A stretch of DNA of 64,000 bases from Nostoc piscinale CENA21 (lineage in GTDB: Bacteria; Cyanobacteriota; Cyanobacteriia; Cyanobacteriales; Nostocaceae), in assembly GCF_001298445.1 (NCBI RefSeq), contig NZ_CP012036.1:6759525-6823524 (forward strand). Reading direction: 5' to 3'. A program made the translations under genes and the position numbers. Within the stretch, counting starts at the first letter, position 1, and every line of letters starts with the position of its first letter. This document shows positions 8,389-16,949 of the stretch, in pieces. The notes under the pieces were generated by a model, which saw only the letters and a program-made list of their open reading frames with translations, was not told the origin of the DNA and did no database searches.

Positions 8389-10219
8389 ATGTCTCTTTTA
8401 ACAGATGCACTGGATAGAATCGAGACTTGGTTAGTGAGTCATCAACCTGAATTTGCTTTGAGTTTAGCGCCTGGATTAACTCGCCAAGAAATAGACGCAA
8501 TTGTTGAAAATTTTCCTTATCGCTTGCCAGAAGAATTATACGAGTTTTACGGGTGGCATAATGGTTGCCAATATGGCTATATAGTTCCTAAATTTGACAA
8601 TTTTTTCTCTTTGCAAGAGGCGTTGAAATGGTACGCAGACTTTTTAAATTGGGGCTTTGATTGGAATCCGCATTGGCTACCAATATTAGATTTTAATGGT
8701 GATTATAGGTACGCTGTTGTTACAGGAGAAGATTCTGCCCCTGTTTGGTATATCGATCCAGAGGGTTGTATTGAAGAAATTCGCTGGGATAGTTTAACAG
8801 ATTTAATGCTGGCGACAGCAGAGTGTTACGAAACTGGTGCTTATTATTTTGATGATGAAGGATACATAGAGGCAGACGAACAAAAAGTTGCAGAAATTCA
8901 ACGTAAGTATAACTATCGGGGCAGAGAAAAATCGACTACGAATGACTCATACAATCCTAAGCCGCCAACAGTTGCTAGTGAAGTTGATTTGTCTCATCCG
9001 AATGCGCTAGAAGAATTAATCCAGGCTTTGCAAGCTGCGCCATTGAGTCCTGATGCTGGTATATTACAAGCAATGGCAGCTAATACGTTAGATAATTTAG
9101 CGAATTTGGGTTTAGCTAATCAAGTTGGTGCGGAACCGTTAGTAATTGGTTTACAAAATATACTCTATGACAATGCTGGCCATGCTCTGGCGGCAAAAAA
9201 GTTAGGTGAATTAGGAGATATTCGAGCAGTTGAGCCACTGTTACAAGTTTTAAGCCATCCCTCTAGTAAAGTCAGAACCAATGCAATTGAATCATTGGTA
9301 AAGTTGGGAGATAGTCGAGCTGTTGAAACGTTAATTCAGTGTTTGCAAGACTCAGATTTTTTTTGTGCGAGCCGACGCAGCATGGGCGCTGGCTGAATTT
9401 GGCGATACTCAAGCGATTGAACCGTTAATTGAAGTATTGAGTTATCAAAATCATTCTACTGCTTGTCGTGCGATCGCCTCAGCATTAGGAAAGTTTGGCG
9501 ATGTCAGAGCTATAGAACCTCTGATTGCAGTGTTTCGCAGCAATGGTAGTTTTCTCATAGATGTTTCTAGTTTTCCTCATGTCAAATTAGCTGTGGTTCA
9601 TGCTTTACGGCTCATTGATGATTCTAGAACTACAGATATTTTGGTGGAATTTCTCAGAGATAGAGAAGGTTTATTACAAGCCATCAATAGAGATTGGCTA
9701 CGCTCCGAGCAAGCGACTCACCAAGTTATCGAAACACTCCTTACCCATCAATATCCTGATTTGATCGCCATCTTAGCCCAGTTGCTGCAAGATTCTGAAA
9801 GTCGCATCCAAATGAACATAATTTCAGCGATCGCTAAGATTGTCAATCCGCAAATAGTTGATTTGTTGATTTTAGTACTAGCAAGTGAAGATAACTGGCT
9901 ACGTCGAATGAGTATCTCGTTCCTTGGAACAAGAAGAGAAACTAAAGCCGTTGAACCTCTAATCAGAATTTTGCAAGATGCAAATGCAGATTTACGTTTA
10001 GCTGCTGTTCAAGCTTTAGCAAAAATTGATGATTCTAGGATTGTAGATGCTTTAATTGCAATTCTCAAAGATGAAGATTTTCGTGTGCGTGGTGCAGCAG
10101 CCTTGGCTTTAGGTAATTTAGGAAATCTCCGAGCCGTGGAAGCACTGAATCAATGTTTAGCAGACGAAAACTCCGTTGTTCGTAAAATCGTTCAACAAGC
10201 ACTAAATAAAAGTTCGTAA
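8389..10219 (+). pseudogene. SUKH (SMI1/KNR4) plus HEAT-repeat protein, split by a frameshift in a T8 run
   Basis: The N-terminal 170 residues (from ATG 8389) are a SUKH-1/SMI1-KNR4 domain: GLTRQEIDAIVENFPYRLPE, then YEFYGWHNG and a conserved WYIDPEG. A linker is followed by HEAT (phycobilin-lyase-like) repeats with the phrase RAVEPLLQVL. The frame stops at 9396, just after LQDSDFF. The +1 frame resumes exactly at VRADAAWALAEFGDTQAIEP and carries about seven more repeats to 10219. The switch lies in a run of eight T (9357-9364); seven T would restore one protein of about 610 residues. SUKH domains often act as immunity proteins against toxins; a regulatory scaffold role is equally possible. 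Sequencing error, phase variation and true decay all remain open. Confidence 0.8.
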
Positions 10220-10276
10220 CTAAAAATCATGAAATATGAATAACTTACACCAATTTTAAATCAGCTCGAACTTAAC

Positions 10277-10500
10277 TTATACAGTAGGTTGAGCAGTGAG
10301 TTTTTTCAGATTATCGGGATAGAGTCCAGCAAGAGAGTTGCCTTGTAAAATCAGATGTCGTCGGACAACAAACTCGATGATTGTCAGCAGTCGGAAAGCT
10401 AAACTTAGTAAATTAGTCAGATCTATAACTTGGTCATCACGTTGCACAAACATGAGAACAATGAAAAGTGGCCTGTTATGATGAAAACTGGCTCTGTAGC
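10277..10500 (-). pseudogene. Transposase remnant (IS1634/IS4-like C-terminal fragment)
   Basis: Reading the minus strand gives an open stretch of about 75 codons: RPLFIVLMFVQRDDQV, then IDLTNLLSLAFRLLTIIEFV, then RRHLILQGNSLAGLYPDNLK, ending at TAA (10277-10279). It closely resembles the end of DDE transposases common in Nostoc, from memory of the IS1634-type family. There is no start, no catalytic core and no visible terminal inverted repeats, so this is a dead fragment. Confidence 0.5.
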
Positions 10501-10541
10501 AATCTGACGAAATTGCTTGAAACTATTGAAACATCACTTTT

Positions 10542-11204
10542 TTAATCGCTAATTTCATGGTACAAGTCTTTTTCTAATTGCAATACTTCATTTAATATTG
10601 CATTTGTAAAGTTTATACCTTTCAAGTAAGTATAATAAGCTGCCACTGGCACTGTTAATACATCACTCCAGGCTTGTTCTGCTTTATGAAAATCCTGAAT
10701 TTTTGAGTTGTTTGTCGAGCATAAATTATCATGTGTTAACCCTAAGTGCTGAATTTCTGTTATTGCTGGCAGGTGAGAAACTAACCCATGATAATAGTCT
10801 CTGACTGTGAGTAAATAGTCATAAATTTGGCGAGAGAGTCGTTTACCAACGGGCTGTAATAAATTACAAGCTAGAGCAGGAATAATATGCCAAGTCTCTG
10901 CCAATACATCTTGGTCTAACCCTGATATTTCGGCAGGAATCCGCAAATCTCTATTACTAATAAAATCTGTTTCCACGGATAGCAGCATCACATAAATGAT
11001 CAACCAATTCTCCTCTATTTTTTCCAATATTTCAGGTTCTTTGACAATCATTACATAGCGCGGTTGTGAGTTGCCTGCTAAAAAACTTCGTGCTAAGGAA
11101 GAGTACAAAATCTGTTGCTCTTGGCTTGCGAAATTTATAGGACTTCTTACTAAGTAATTAACTTTCCAAATTTCTCCGGGTTGCGGCATTAAAGTATTAT
11201 ACAT
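10542..11204 (-). CDS. Conserved hypothetical protein downstream of a sigma factor
   Basis: 220 residues if it starts at MYNTLMPQPGEIWKVN (11204); an upstream in-frame ATG at 11291 would add 29 hydrophobic residues and seems less likely. The start PQPGEIWKVNYLVRSPI and later RYVMIVKEPEILEKIE, VMLLSVETDF, RIPAEISG and ETWHIIPALACNLLQPVG recall a cyanobacterial family often found beside sigma-70 family genes; I know no function. The GEIW opening is reminiscent of PemK/MazF-like barrels, but the rest does not match well. It follows the sigma gene by about 200 bases on the same strand, so co-regulation is likely. A regulator of that sigma factor is a guess only. Confidence 0.65.
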   Translation of the reverse strand: MYNTLMPQPGEIWKVNYLVRSPINFASQEQQILYSSLARSFLAGNSQPRYVMIVKEPEILEKIEENWLIIYVMLLSVETDFISNRDLRIPAEISGLDQDVLAETWHIIPALACNLLQPVGKRLSRQIYDYLLTVRDYYHGLVSHLPAITEIQHLGLTHDNLCSTNNSKIQDFHKAEQAWSDVLTVPVAAYYTYLKGINFTNAILNEVLQLEKDLYHEISD

Positions 11205-11400
11205 CTTCCGATCAACAAAAATGAATCTGCCTAAATTTACAAGCATATATTTATTTTTTACAATGAAAATTGATAAGCAAAAAATCAACACATGATGGTA
11301 TTTAATCCATATATTAGTTATTAATTAACAATTGAAATTTGTCAATTATGATGAGTGTCTTAATTTTGATAATCAGGCTGTAAATTAATATTATCCTGAC

Positions 11401-12048
11401 TTACCATTGCTTTGTTGAGCGATTATATGCCGTCTTTTTCTGACGAATTTTTTGCAAATTATCTTTCATCTCTTGAAGTTCTAATAATCCTAATAACTCA
11501 GCAATACGTCCTAAGAGTTCTTGCCATCGCTTGGAGACTTCACCCTGGCTAATCCCTAATTCAACAGCAATTTGAGCTTGAGTTTTACCATCAACTTTTC
11601 CTTGCCATAATTTAAGATAATTTCGGTGGTGATAGGATTTATCAAGTTGGTAAATAGACTCTAGTGTTTTCACAATTAAATCTGCACGTTCTATTGCATC
11701 CAAGCTGCTAAATTCATCAGGAATTGTGTCTAATAGAGATATATCTGTTCCTGGGATATTATCGTCCAAACTCTGACATTTCCTTAGACTTTCTTTACGA
11801 ACAAAATCAATAATTACACATCTAGCTACAGCAATAGCCCAGTAATAAAACTGTTCTCTACTCCCTTGCCGAAACTTTCCTGCTTGAAAAGCTACAAAGA
11901 CTTTTAAATAAGCGATTTGATAAGCATCTTCCCAAGATAAACCTGTTCCCCTAGTGTATTTACGGGCAATCTTTTCTAATCTCTGACGGTAGTCCAATCT
12001 GATCAGAGTTTCTTCATAAGAAGACAGTGATTCCTGTTCTAATAGCAT
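11401..12048 (-). CDS. Sigma-70 family (ECF-like) RNA polymerase sigma factor
   Basis: 215 residues. The region 2 helix set is visible: EKIARKYTRGTGLSWEDAYQ, the promoter-melting stretch FRQGSREQFYYWAIAVARCV and IIDFVRKES. A linker leads to region 4, a helix-turn-helix (GKTQAQIAVELGISQGEVSK) that binds the -35 box. Regions 1 and 3 are missing, so this is an alternative, ECF-like sigma factor. It is transcribed away from the double-glycine peptide genes that begin 650 bases upstream and is followed by a conserved partner gene. Control of the peptide/export locus is inferred from position only. No anti-sigma factor with a membrane helix is next to it. Confidence 0.85.
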   Translation of the reverse strand: MLLEQESLSSYEETLIRLDYRQRLEKIARKYTRGTGLSWEDAYQIAYLKVFVAFQAGKFRQGSREQFYYWAIAVARCVIIDFVRKESLRKCQSLDDNIPGTDISLLDTIPDEFSSLDAIERADLIVKTLESIYQLDKSYHHRNYLKLWQGKVDGKTQAQIAVELGISQGEVSKRWQELLGRIAELLGLLELQEMKDNLQKIRQKKTAYNRSTKQW

Positions 12049-12695
12049 AAGTTATTAAGCAAAATTAATTTTCTAGCTCAAATGCTTTTACACTTTAAAA
12101 CACACTAACTATATGATGAGAAGTCTCTAGGCTATGTGTTACCTATTATTTTTAAAATTTAATTAGTTGTGTTTTATTTTGAAAAGCTAAATTGCTTTAA
12201 TAGAAATTTAGCTTTCTAGAATAAATATTAATCAGAATAAACAAAACCACAACTCGATTAACTCAGGAAAGTAGACAATAATACAGGTATTATTGCTCTT
12301 GTTTTTTAGCCAAGACATAAAAAAAAGATAAAAAATGCTATTTATTAGAATGAAACATTTTAAAAACTTGGTTACAACTAAATTATTAATTATTGAATTA
12401 ACAGTTACTTAAAAACCAAAAAACATTGAATAGGACAAAACTTAAAGAATTTAGTCTATGATATTTTGACAGATAACCTATATATAAAAATTTGTGTTTA
12501 TTTTTGTCTAATGTATATTGGAAAAAAATACTAGCATGAATGTTATTTTTAAAGACACAAAAAATAATTTATGTCCTATAAATTTAGCAATATTTATGTT
12601 GGCAACATAAAATTTTAAATATAATATTCAAGGGAAACATTTCAGTAATGCAACAAATTAAAAATCAAGCTACTTGTTTTGTAGGAACCAAAATC
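12049..12695. promoter_or_regulatory. Long AT-rich divergent intergenic region (sigma factor / peptide genes)
   Basis: About 650 strongly AT-rich bases between the sigma gene and the first precursor-peptide gene. No coding sequence was seen. It must carry both divergent promoters; I cannot point to certain boxes. The region just before the peptide start (TTTGTAGGAAC then AAAATCATG) matches that of the next peptide gene, marking the RBS. Confidence 0.4.
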
Positions 12696-12953
12696 ATGGC
12701 TAAAATAATAATTTCTGTCTTACATTCCTATCCCATAGAAAATTTTATCCAAAATCTAAATATAGAACAAGCAGAAACTATATTGGGAAGTGGTTATCCC
12801 TATGGATTTGACATAATGAATACTACTGATAGGACGTATATTAATGCTGCTGACCGTAGCACTAGATATGACGGTGGAGGTATAGGTTCAATCAATTCTC
12901 ATGATAATAATATCAATGCAAGAACCAGTTCAAGGTCAATATACATTTATTAG
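12696..12953 (+). CDS. Double-glycine-type leader precursor peptide 1 (SRSIY family)
   Basis: 85 residues from the ATG at 12696, chosen because AGGAA lies 8 bases upstream and the sequence aligns from this Met with peptides 2 and 3; an earlier in-frame ATG at 12648 is less likely. The leader MAKIIISVLH ... NLNIEQAETILGS has the E/L pattern of double-glycine leaders, with GS as the cleavage pair. The mature part begins YPYGFDIMNTTDRTYIN, has a glycine cluster DGGGIGS and ends HDNNINARTSSRSIYIY. It has no cysteine, so no lanthionine or disulfide is expected. It is a tandem duplicate of the next gene, including the 3' flank. Export by the DevBCA-like transporter downstream is inferred. Confidence 0.75.
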   Translation: MAKIIISVLHSYPIENFIQNLNIEQAETILGSGYPYGFDIMNTTDRTYINAADRSTRYDGGGIGSINSHDNNINARTSSRSIYIY

Positions 12954-13072
12954 TTATTAGTCTTTTAGTAGCACTTGTTGAAAACTAAAACAGGACTGTT
13001 TTCTCTGAGAAAATAGTTCGGAGATTCAAGAAATTATAAGTCAATTCGCCTTACTGTTTAGGAAATAAAATC

Positions 13073-13339
13073 ATGACTAAACTCGTAATTTCCATATTAG
13101 ATAACAATCCTACTAAGGGATTTATCTACAATCTAAATATAGAACAAGCAGAAACTATATTAGGGGGTACTTACACCTATGGATTTCGCATAACGAACGC
13201 TACTGATAGGACTTATATCAATTCTGTTGACAGTAGTGTGAGATTTGATGGTGGAGGTGCAGGCTCAGTCAATTATCATGATAATAATATCAATACAATA
13301 ACAAGTTCAAGGTCAATCTACAATAGATTTATTTATTAG
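13073..13339 (+). CDS. Double-glycine leader precursor peptide 2 (SRSIY family)
   Basis: 88 residues, RBS TAGGAAAT before the ATG. The leader ends NLNIEQAETILGG, identical to peptide 1 over its last dozen residues apart from GG for GS. The mature part, TYTYGFRITNATDRTYINS, then FDGGGAGSVN and YHDNNINTITSSRSIYNRF, is clearly paralogous to peptide 1. The nucleotide similarity continues past both stop codons (TTATTAGTTATT and CTTTTAGTAGCA), so the duplication is fairly recent. No cysteines. A hairpin at 13561-13588 probably ends this transcript. Confidence 0.78.
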   Translation: MTKLVISILDNNPTKGFIYNLNIEQAETILGGTYTYGFRITNATDRTYINSVDSSVRFDGGGAGSVNYHDNNINTITSSRSIYNRFIY

Positions 13340-13560
13340 TTATTGGACTTTTAGTAGCAATCGTACAAAAACATACGTGCTGATGATTCGACTTTAGCTA
13401 AAAGTACAAAACTTAGCCAATGCTTAACGTAATGTAGTGCTTGCTCTAGTCTAATTTTTTGGCTTTAGCATAAGTTATTACATGGATGCTACTTAAACGC
13501 ATTCTTGATATTTATTGCAGTAGCGCCAACAATTATTGATAGAGTTTTTTTGATAGTTAG

Positions 13561-13588
13561 CCGGATTTCTCACTTTTAAGAAATCCGG
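13561..13588. terminator. Hairpin terminator after peptide gene 2
   Basis: CCGGATTTCT (13561-13570) and AGAAATCCGG (13579-13588) form a perfect 10-bp stem with an 8-base loop. A GT-rich TGTGTTTGTTTG tract follows on the + strand. It separates the peptide 1-2 unit from the oppositely oriented peptide 4 gene. Confidence 0.6.
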
Positions 13589-13688
13589 TGTGTTTGTTTG
13601 CTAAATCGATTTATACAGCTATGTATTAACGGTTGATACTAAAGTTTTAAATATTTATATTGGCTAATTTCAGCGATCGCAAAATTTA

Positions 13689-13985
13689 TCAGTGTATGAT
13701 GAGAATATTTCTTTCTCCTTGTAGCGGAACTCCATTTAAGTAAATTTTCCTAGAATTATCTATAGTATTAATCTTTTTGCCACTATAGTCAAAGGTATCT
13801 GCACTTTGCGTTTTACTTTTGGGCTTACTCTGATTTTTAGTAATATTGATTATATAAGCATAAGGATAATCCTCATTAGGCTGACAATAACCTCCTGATA
13901 AAGTTTCTGCTTGGAGCAGAGTTATTTCTTGTATGAGTGATTCTGTATCAGTTCGATGACTGTCTAAATCTATTATTTCAGTCAT
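13689..13985 (-). CDS. Double-glycine leader precursor peptide 4, opposite strand
   Basis: 98 residues with a strong RBS (AAAGGAG, 8 bases before ATG). The leader MTEIIDLDSHRTDTESLIQE ... LLQAETLSGG ends in a double glycine. The predicted mature part starts YCQPNEDYPYAYIINITKNQ and ends with KKINTIDNSRKIYLNG, matching the C-terminal signature of peptides 1-3 (DNxIxTIxxSRSIY) with SRKIY. It has a single Cys soon after the leader. It is the only member on the minus strand and the most divergent in its middle, which is Lys/Ser/Gln-rich. It could be a specificity variant of the same peptide type. Confidence 0.65.
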   Translation of the reverse strand: MTEIIDLDSHRTDTESLIQEITLLQAETLSGGYCQPNEDYPYAYIINITKNQSKPKSKTQSADTFDYSGKKINTIDNSRKIYLNGVPLQGERNILIIH

Positions 13986-14662
13986 TATCTAACTCCTTTA
14001 TTTTGTTAAGTTAGTATACAAAGATTAATCACATAATTAATAGCAACTAAAAGTGTTTTATTCTAGTATGTTTATTTATAAAAATATTTTATAAAAATTA
14101 AATTACTCTAAAGTAGTAAATAAATACTAACCTTTAGTAGTAAATTTCAGGTAACTGTTGTTTTACTTCTAAAATTTGTAAGTTTCATCAATTAATGCTT
14201 ACACTCGCGTATAAAAAAGTTTCTACTCAAGTTTGAAATATTGATTTTGGCTTCTACTCTCAAACAAGCATATCAAGAATAGGTATGATTTAGTATTTGA
14301 TAAATCACGAGCGAATAGCAATTTAAGATAAGGAAATGGTAAGCGATCGCGCCGTCAATCAAGATTACAATTTACATAGCAAGGCTTCTGAGAGTTAAGT
14401 AAAGACAAACGATAGGGTCGCTGATCTCACGCCAACTTGGCAAGAATATCTAATTTTGGAATAATTTGCATAGAGTGTACGTTAAAGGAAGTAGGAACGG
14501 TTCACTATTAAGTTCGTAAATAGACAATAAAGTTTGATTATCAGCAAACAATTTACTGGGATATTTACCTTGATGTGAGCTGTGACAGTAAATGATGTGT
14601 GTACCTTTTCACTATGAAAAGCGCCACTTCATTTTTGACCCTGATGCTGTTAATTACATAAT
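13986..14662. promoter_or_regulatory. Intergenic region with a conserved ~85-base leader before peptide gene 6
   Basis: The last 85 bases before the ATG at 14663 (AAATGATGTG, TACCTTTTC, CACTATGAAA, then TGTTAATTA) are closely similar to the 85 bases before the ATG at 15272. This block could be a shared promoter or a duplicated 5' UTR. The rest is AT-rich. A short minus-strand open frame of about 50 codons at 14460-14620 overlaps the conserved block and is not accepted as a gene. Confidence 0.5.
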
Positions 14663-14896
14663 ATGCTGCTGCAAATTACCGATCTCGAAAATCACGAACT
14701 TTTCAACGAAATCTCTCATGAAGAATCTGCTAGTGTTAGTGGCGGTTTAACTGCATCTTATGCCTTTGGTGCGGCTGCACTAACCGCCGGTATTTTTGCT
14801 GTGTTAATTGCGCTCGGAGTGAACTCTCTTGGGTCAGAGTTTCGCAACCCAGTCGCCGAAAGCCTTTCCCAGCCGCAATCTCTAGATTTGGGCTAA
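14663..14896 (+). CDS. Double-glycine leader peptide 6, hydrophobic bacteriocin-like
   Basis: 77 residues. The leader MLLQITDLENHELFNEISHE ... SASVSGG matches the leader of the next peptide gene (MLQITDLENNELF ... LGG). The mature part is different: a hydrophobic, small-residue helix ASYAFGAAALTAGIFAVLIA (about 31-50), followed by a polar tail. This looks like a membrane-active, class II bacteriocin-like peptide, but it may equally be a signalling peptide. No Shine-Dalgarno sequence is obvious; the conserved upstream block may serve instead. It is the first gene on the strand that runs through the exporter genes. Confidence 0.65.
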   Translation: MLLQITDLENHELFNEISHEESASVSGGLTASYAFGAAALTAGIFAVLIALGVNSLGSEFRNPVAESLSQPQSLDLG

Positions 14897-15271
14897 AAAC
14901 TTTAGTTAATATTAAGAAATAAAGTTGTAAAGCTTGATTAAACTAAAGGTTCAAAATCTTGCTTTGACAATTATTTTCTAAAAGTTGCAAAACAGAATTA
15001 ACCCTCTCATCTCCTAAGCTTGCTTCCATAAGTTGAAGTAAATAACGCGTCTTTGTTTAGTTTCAAGAAATTGGCTCTGAGCCAATATTCGCTGCTTAAA
15101 AGTAAGTGTAATGGGCGCGTTATTAGACTTTTTTAGAAATAAACAGTTTACTCAACCAATTGATTTAGGCATCAATTTTAATGTGATTTGTGAAAAGAAA
15201 TGATGTGCCTACCTTTTCGCTATTAATTAGCTTCACTTTACTTTTAATACTGATATTGTTAATTATACAAT
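14897..15271. promoter_or_regulatory. Intergenic region with second copy of the conserved leader block
   Basis: About 375 bases. The distal part (15185-15271) repeats the block found before 14663, with AAATGATGTG, TACCTTTTCG, CTATTAAT and TGTTAATTA in the same order and spacing relative to the ATG. No other gene was seen. Confidence 0.5.
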
Positions 15272-15535
15272 ATGCTACAAATTACTGATCTCGAAAATAA
15301 TGAACTGTTCATCCAAGCCTCTTCAGAAGAATTAGCTACTGTATTAGGAGGTATTACTGGCGTTGATTTGGCTAATATTCAGGATGGTATAGGTAACTAT
15401 TCAAATAGCGTTCGCCTGTTTTCTCTGGATGGCAACAAACTTTTTACAATTGACCTTTCAAGATTAACTATTAATTTGGTAGCAATCTTACCATCTGGCT
15501 TACCAGAGGTTCTAAGTTGGACTAACGGGATTTAA
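15272..15535 (+). CDS. Double-glycine leader peptide 5
   Basis: 87 residues. The leader MLQITDLENNELFIQASSEE ... LATVLGG is a paralogue of that of peptide 6. The mature part starts ITGVDLANIQDGIGNYSNSV and contains SLDGNKLFTIDLSRLTINL, which lines up loosely with the DNxIxTIxxSRSIY signature of peptides 1-4, so this gene may bridge the two leader types. It ends with a hydrophobic stretch, NLVAILPSGLPEVLSWTNGI. The exporter gene follows after 74 bases on the same strand, so it is probably co-transcribed with it. Confidence 0.65.
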   Translation: MLQITDLENNELFIQASSEELATVLGGITGVDLANIQDGIGNYSNSVRLFSLDGNKLFTIDLSRLTINLVAILPSGLPEVLSWTNGI

Positions 15536-15609
15536 ACATTAATTCTGTTGTACCTGTTTGAGTGAATTAATATGTACAACTTGTGCAACCTAACTTGGAA
15601 GAGATAATT

Positions 15610-16797
15610 ATGGTATACAAACAAAGACAGCCATTAACAAAACCTGTAAGTTGGTATTTGATAATATTGACTGCTGCTATGGCTGTAGTTCCTGCTACAC
15701 TTTCTCTCTACAGCTTTTCACGATTTCAGTTAACCCCTAAGTTAGACTCACCTACTCCTCGTAGCTCTCCTAAAATGACTGCTGTTACTGCTTTAGGAGC
15801 TTTAGAACCTGAAGGAGAAGTAATTCGTCTATCTGCTCCTAACTCTCAAGGGGGTGTTCGAGTGGCGAAACTTCTTGTCAAGCAAGGAAGTTGGGTACGT
15901 CAAGGACAAATAATTGCTGTTCTTGATAGTTATTATCCCCGTCTTACAGCCTTAGAAAAAGCACAAAAGCAAGTCTTAGTAGCCCAAGCTAATCTCAATC
16001 AAGTCAAAGCGGGGGCTAAAGCTGGAGATATATCTGCACAGCAAGCAACAATTGCTCGTCTAGAAGCTGATTTGTCTGGAGCGATATCTGCACAGCAAGC
16101 AACAATTGCTCGACTAGAAGCTGAATTAAGTAATGCTGAAAGCGAAAATCAGCGATATCAGCAGCTATACAAAGTAGGCGCAATTTCTGCTTCTGAGTCA
16201 GAAGCAAGACGTTTGCAAGTCGAGATTTTGCAACAGCGATATAAAGAAGCTAAAGCTTCTGACAATCGAACTGTAGAGACTATTCAACAGCAGTTGATAG
16301 AGGCCAAAGCTAAGTTTGCAAGTATTACAGAAGTCCGTGCTACTGATGTGCAAGCAGCACAAGCTAATGTTGAGAGTGCAAAAGCTTCAGTTAAACAAGC
16401 TCAAGCAGAATTGGATTTGAGTTCTGTGCGATCGCCTGTAGCTGGCCAAATTCTAAAAATTAATACTCGTCCTGGAGAAATTATTGGCTCAACAGGAATA
16501 GCTGACTTAGGTCGTACACAACAGATGTATGCAGTAGCAGAAATTTATGAGACTGATATTAAAAAAGTACGTATAGGTCAGTCAGTTTTGATTACTAGTG
16601 ATGCTTTACCAAAGCAATTACGCGGAACAGTTTCAGATATTGGCCTGCAAGTTGGTCAACAAAATATGTTTAATAATTTGCAAGCCGATACAGATAACAA
16701 AGTAATTGAAGTAAAAATTCGCATCAACAATATGAAAGATAACAAAGAAATTGCTGCTCTTACTAACTTACAGGTAATGGTACGCATTTTAATCTAA
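15610..16797 (+). CDS. DevB-type (HlyD family) membrane fusion protein of ABC exporter
   Basis: 395 residues from the ATG at 15610, preceded by GGAAGAG; an in-frame GTG at 15583 has no RBS. It is the periplasmic adaptor joining an inner-membrane ABC transporter to an outer-membrane channel, as DevB does for heterocyst glycolipid export. One membrane anchor (about 13-36) is followed by a lipoyl half (VRVAKLLVKQGSWVRQGQII), a long coiled-coil hairpin (110-280) and the second lipoyl half (DLSSVRSPVAGQILKINTRP). The coiled coil carries an 18-residue direct repeat (ISAQQATIARLEA at 141 and 159). It is followed by DevC- and DevA-like genes. It is a paralogue of devB in a peptide-gene context, so peptide export is the inferred job. 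Confidence 0.88.
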   Translation: MVYKQRQPLTKPVSWYLIILTAAMAVVPATLSLYSFSRFQLTPKLDSPTPRSSPKMTAVTALGALEPEGEVIRLSAPNSQGGVRVAKLLVKQGSWVRQGQIIAVLDSYYPRLTALEKAQKQVLVAQANLNQVKAGAKAGDISAQQATIARLEADLSGAISAQQATIARLEAELSNAESENQRYQQLYKVGAISASESEARRLQVEILQQRYKEAKASDNRTVETIQQQLIEAKAKFASITEVRATDVQAAQANVESAKASVKQAQAELDLSSVRSPVAGQILKINTRPGEIIGSTGIADLGRTQQMYAVAEIYETDIKKVRIGQSVLITSDALPKQLRGTVSDIGLQVGQQNMFNNLQADTDNKVIEVKIRINNMKDNKEIAALTNLQVMVRILI

Positions 16798-16949
16798 AGT
16801 TCTAGAAAAAGCTTGATTAACTCACCAAGTAATCATTTTTCTGTAATTACCATTCAATAACGAATGAATGTAATTTCTACTAGATAGTAATGGTTTACTT
16901 TAACCAGATATCTATCTCAATCTCATATTTATCACTTTAGGTTTTTCAA

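Noticed and set aside
14460..14625. Minus-strand frame reading GTHIIYCHSSHQGKYPSK
   Set aside because: Looks protein-like, but overlaps the conserved leader block; the second copy of that block does not keep the frame, so it is probably non-coding.
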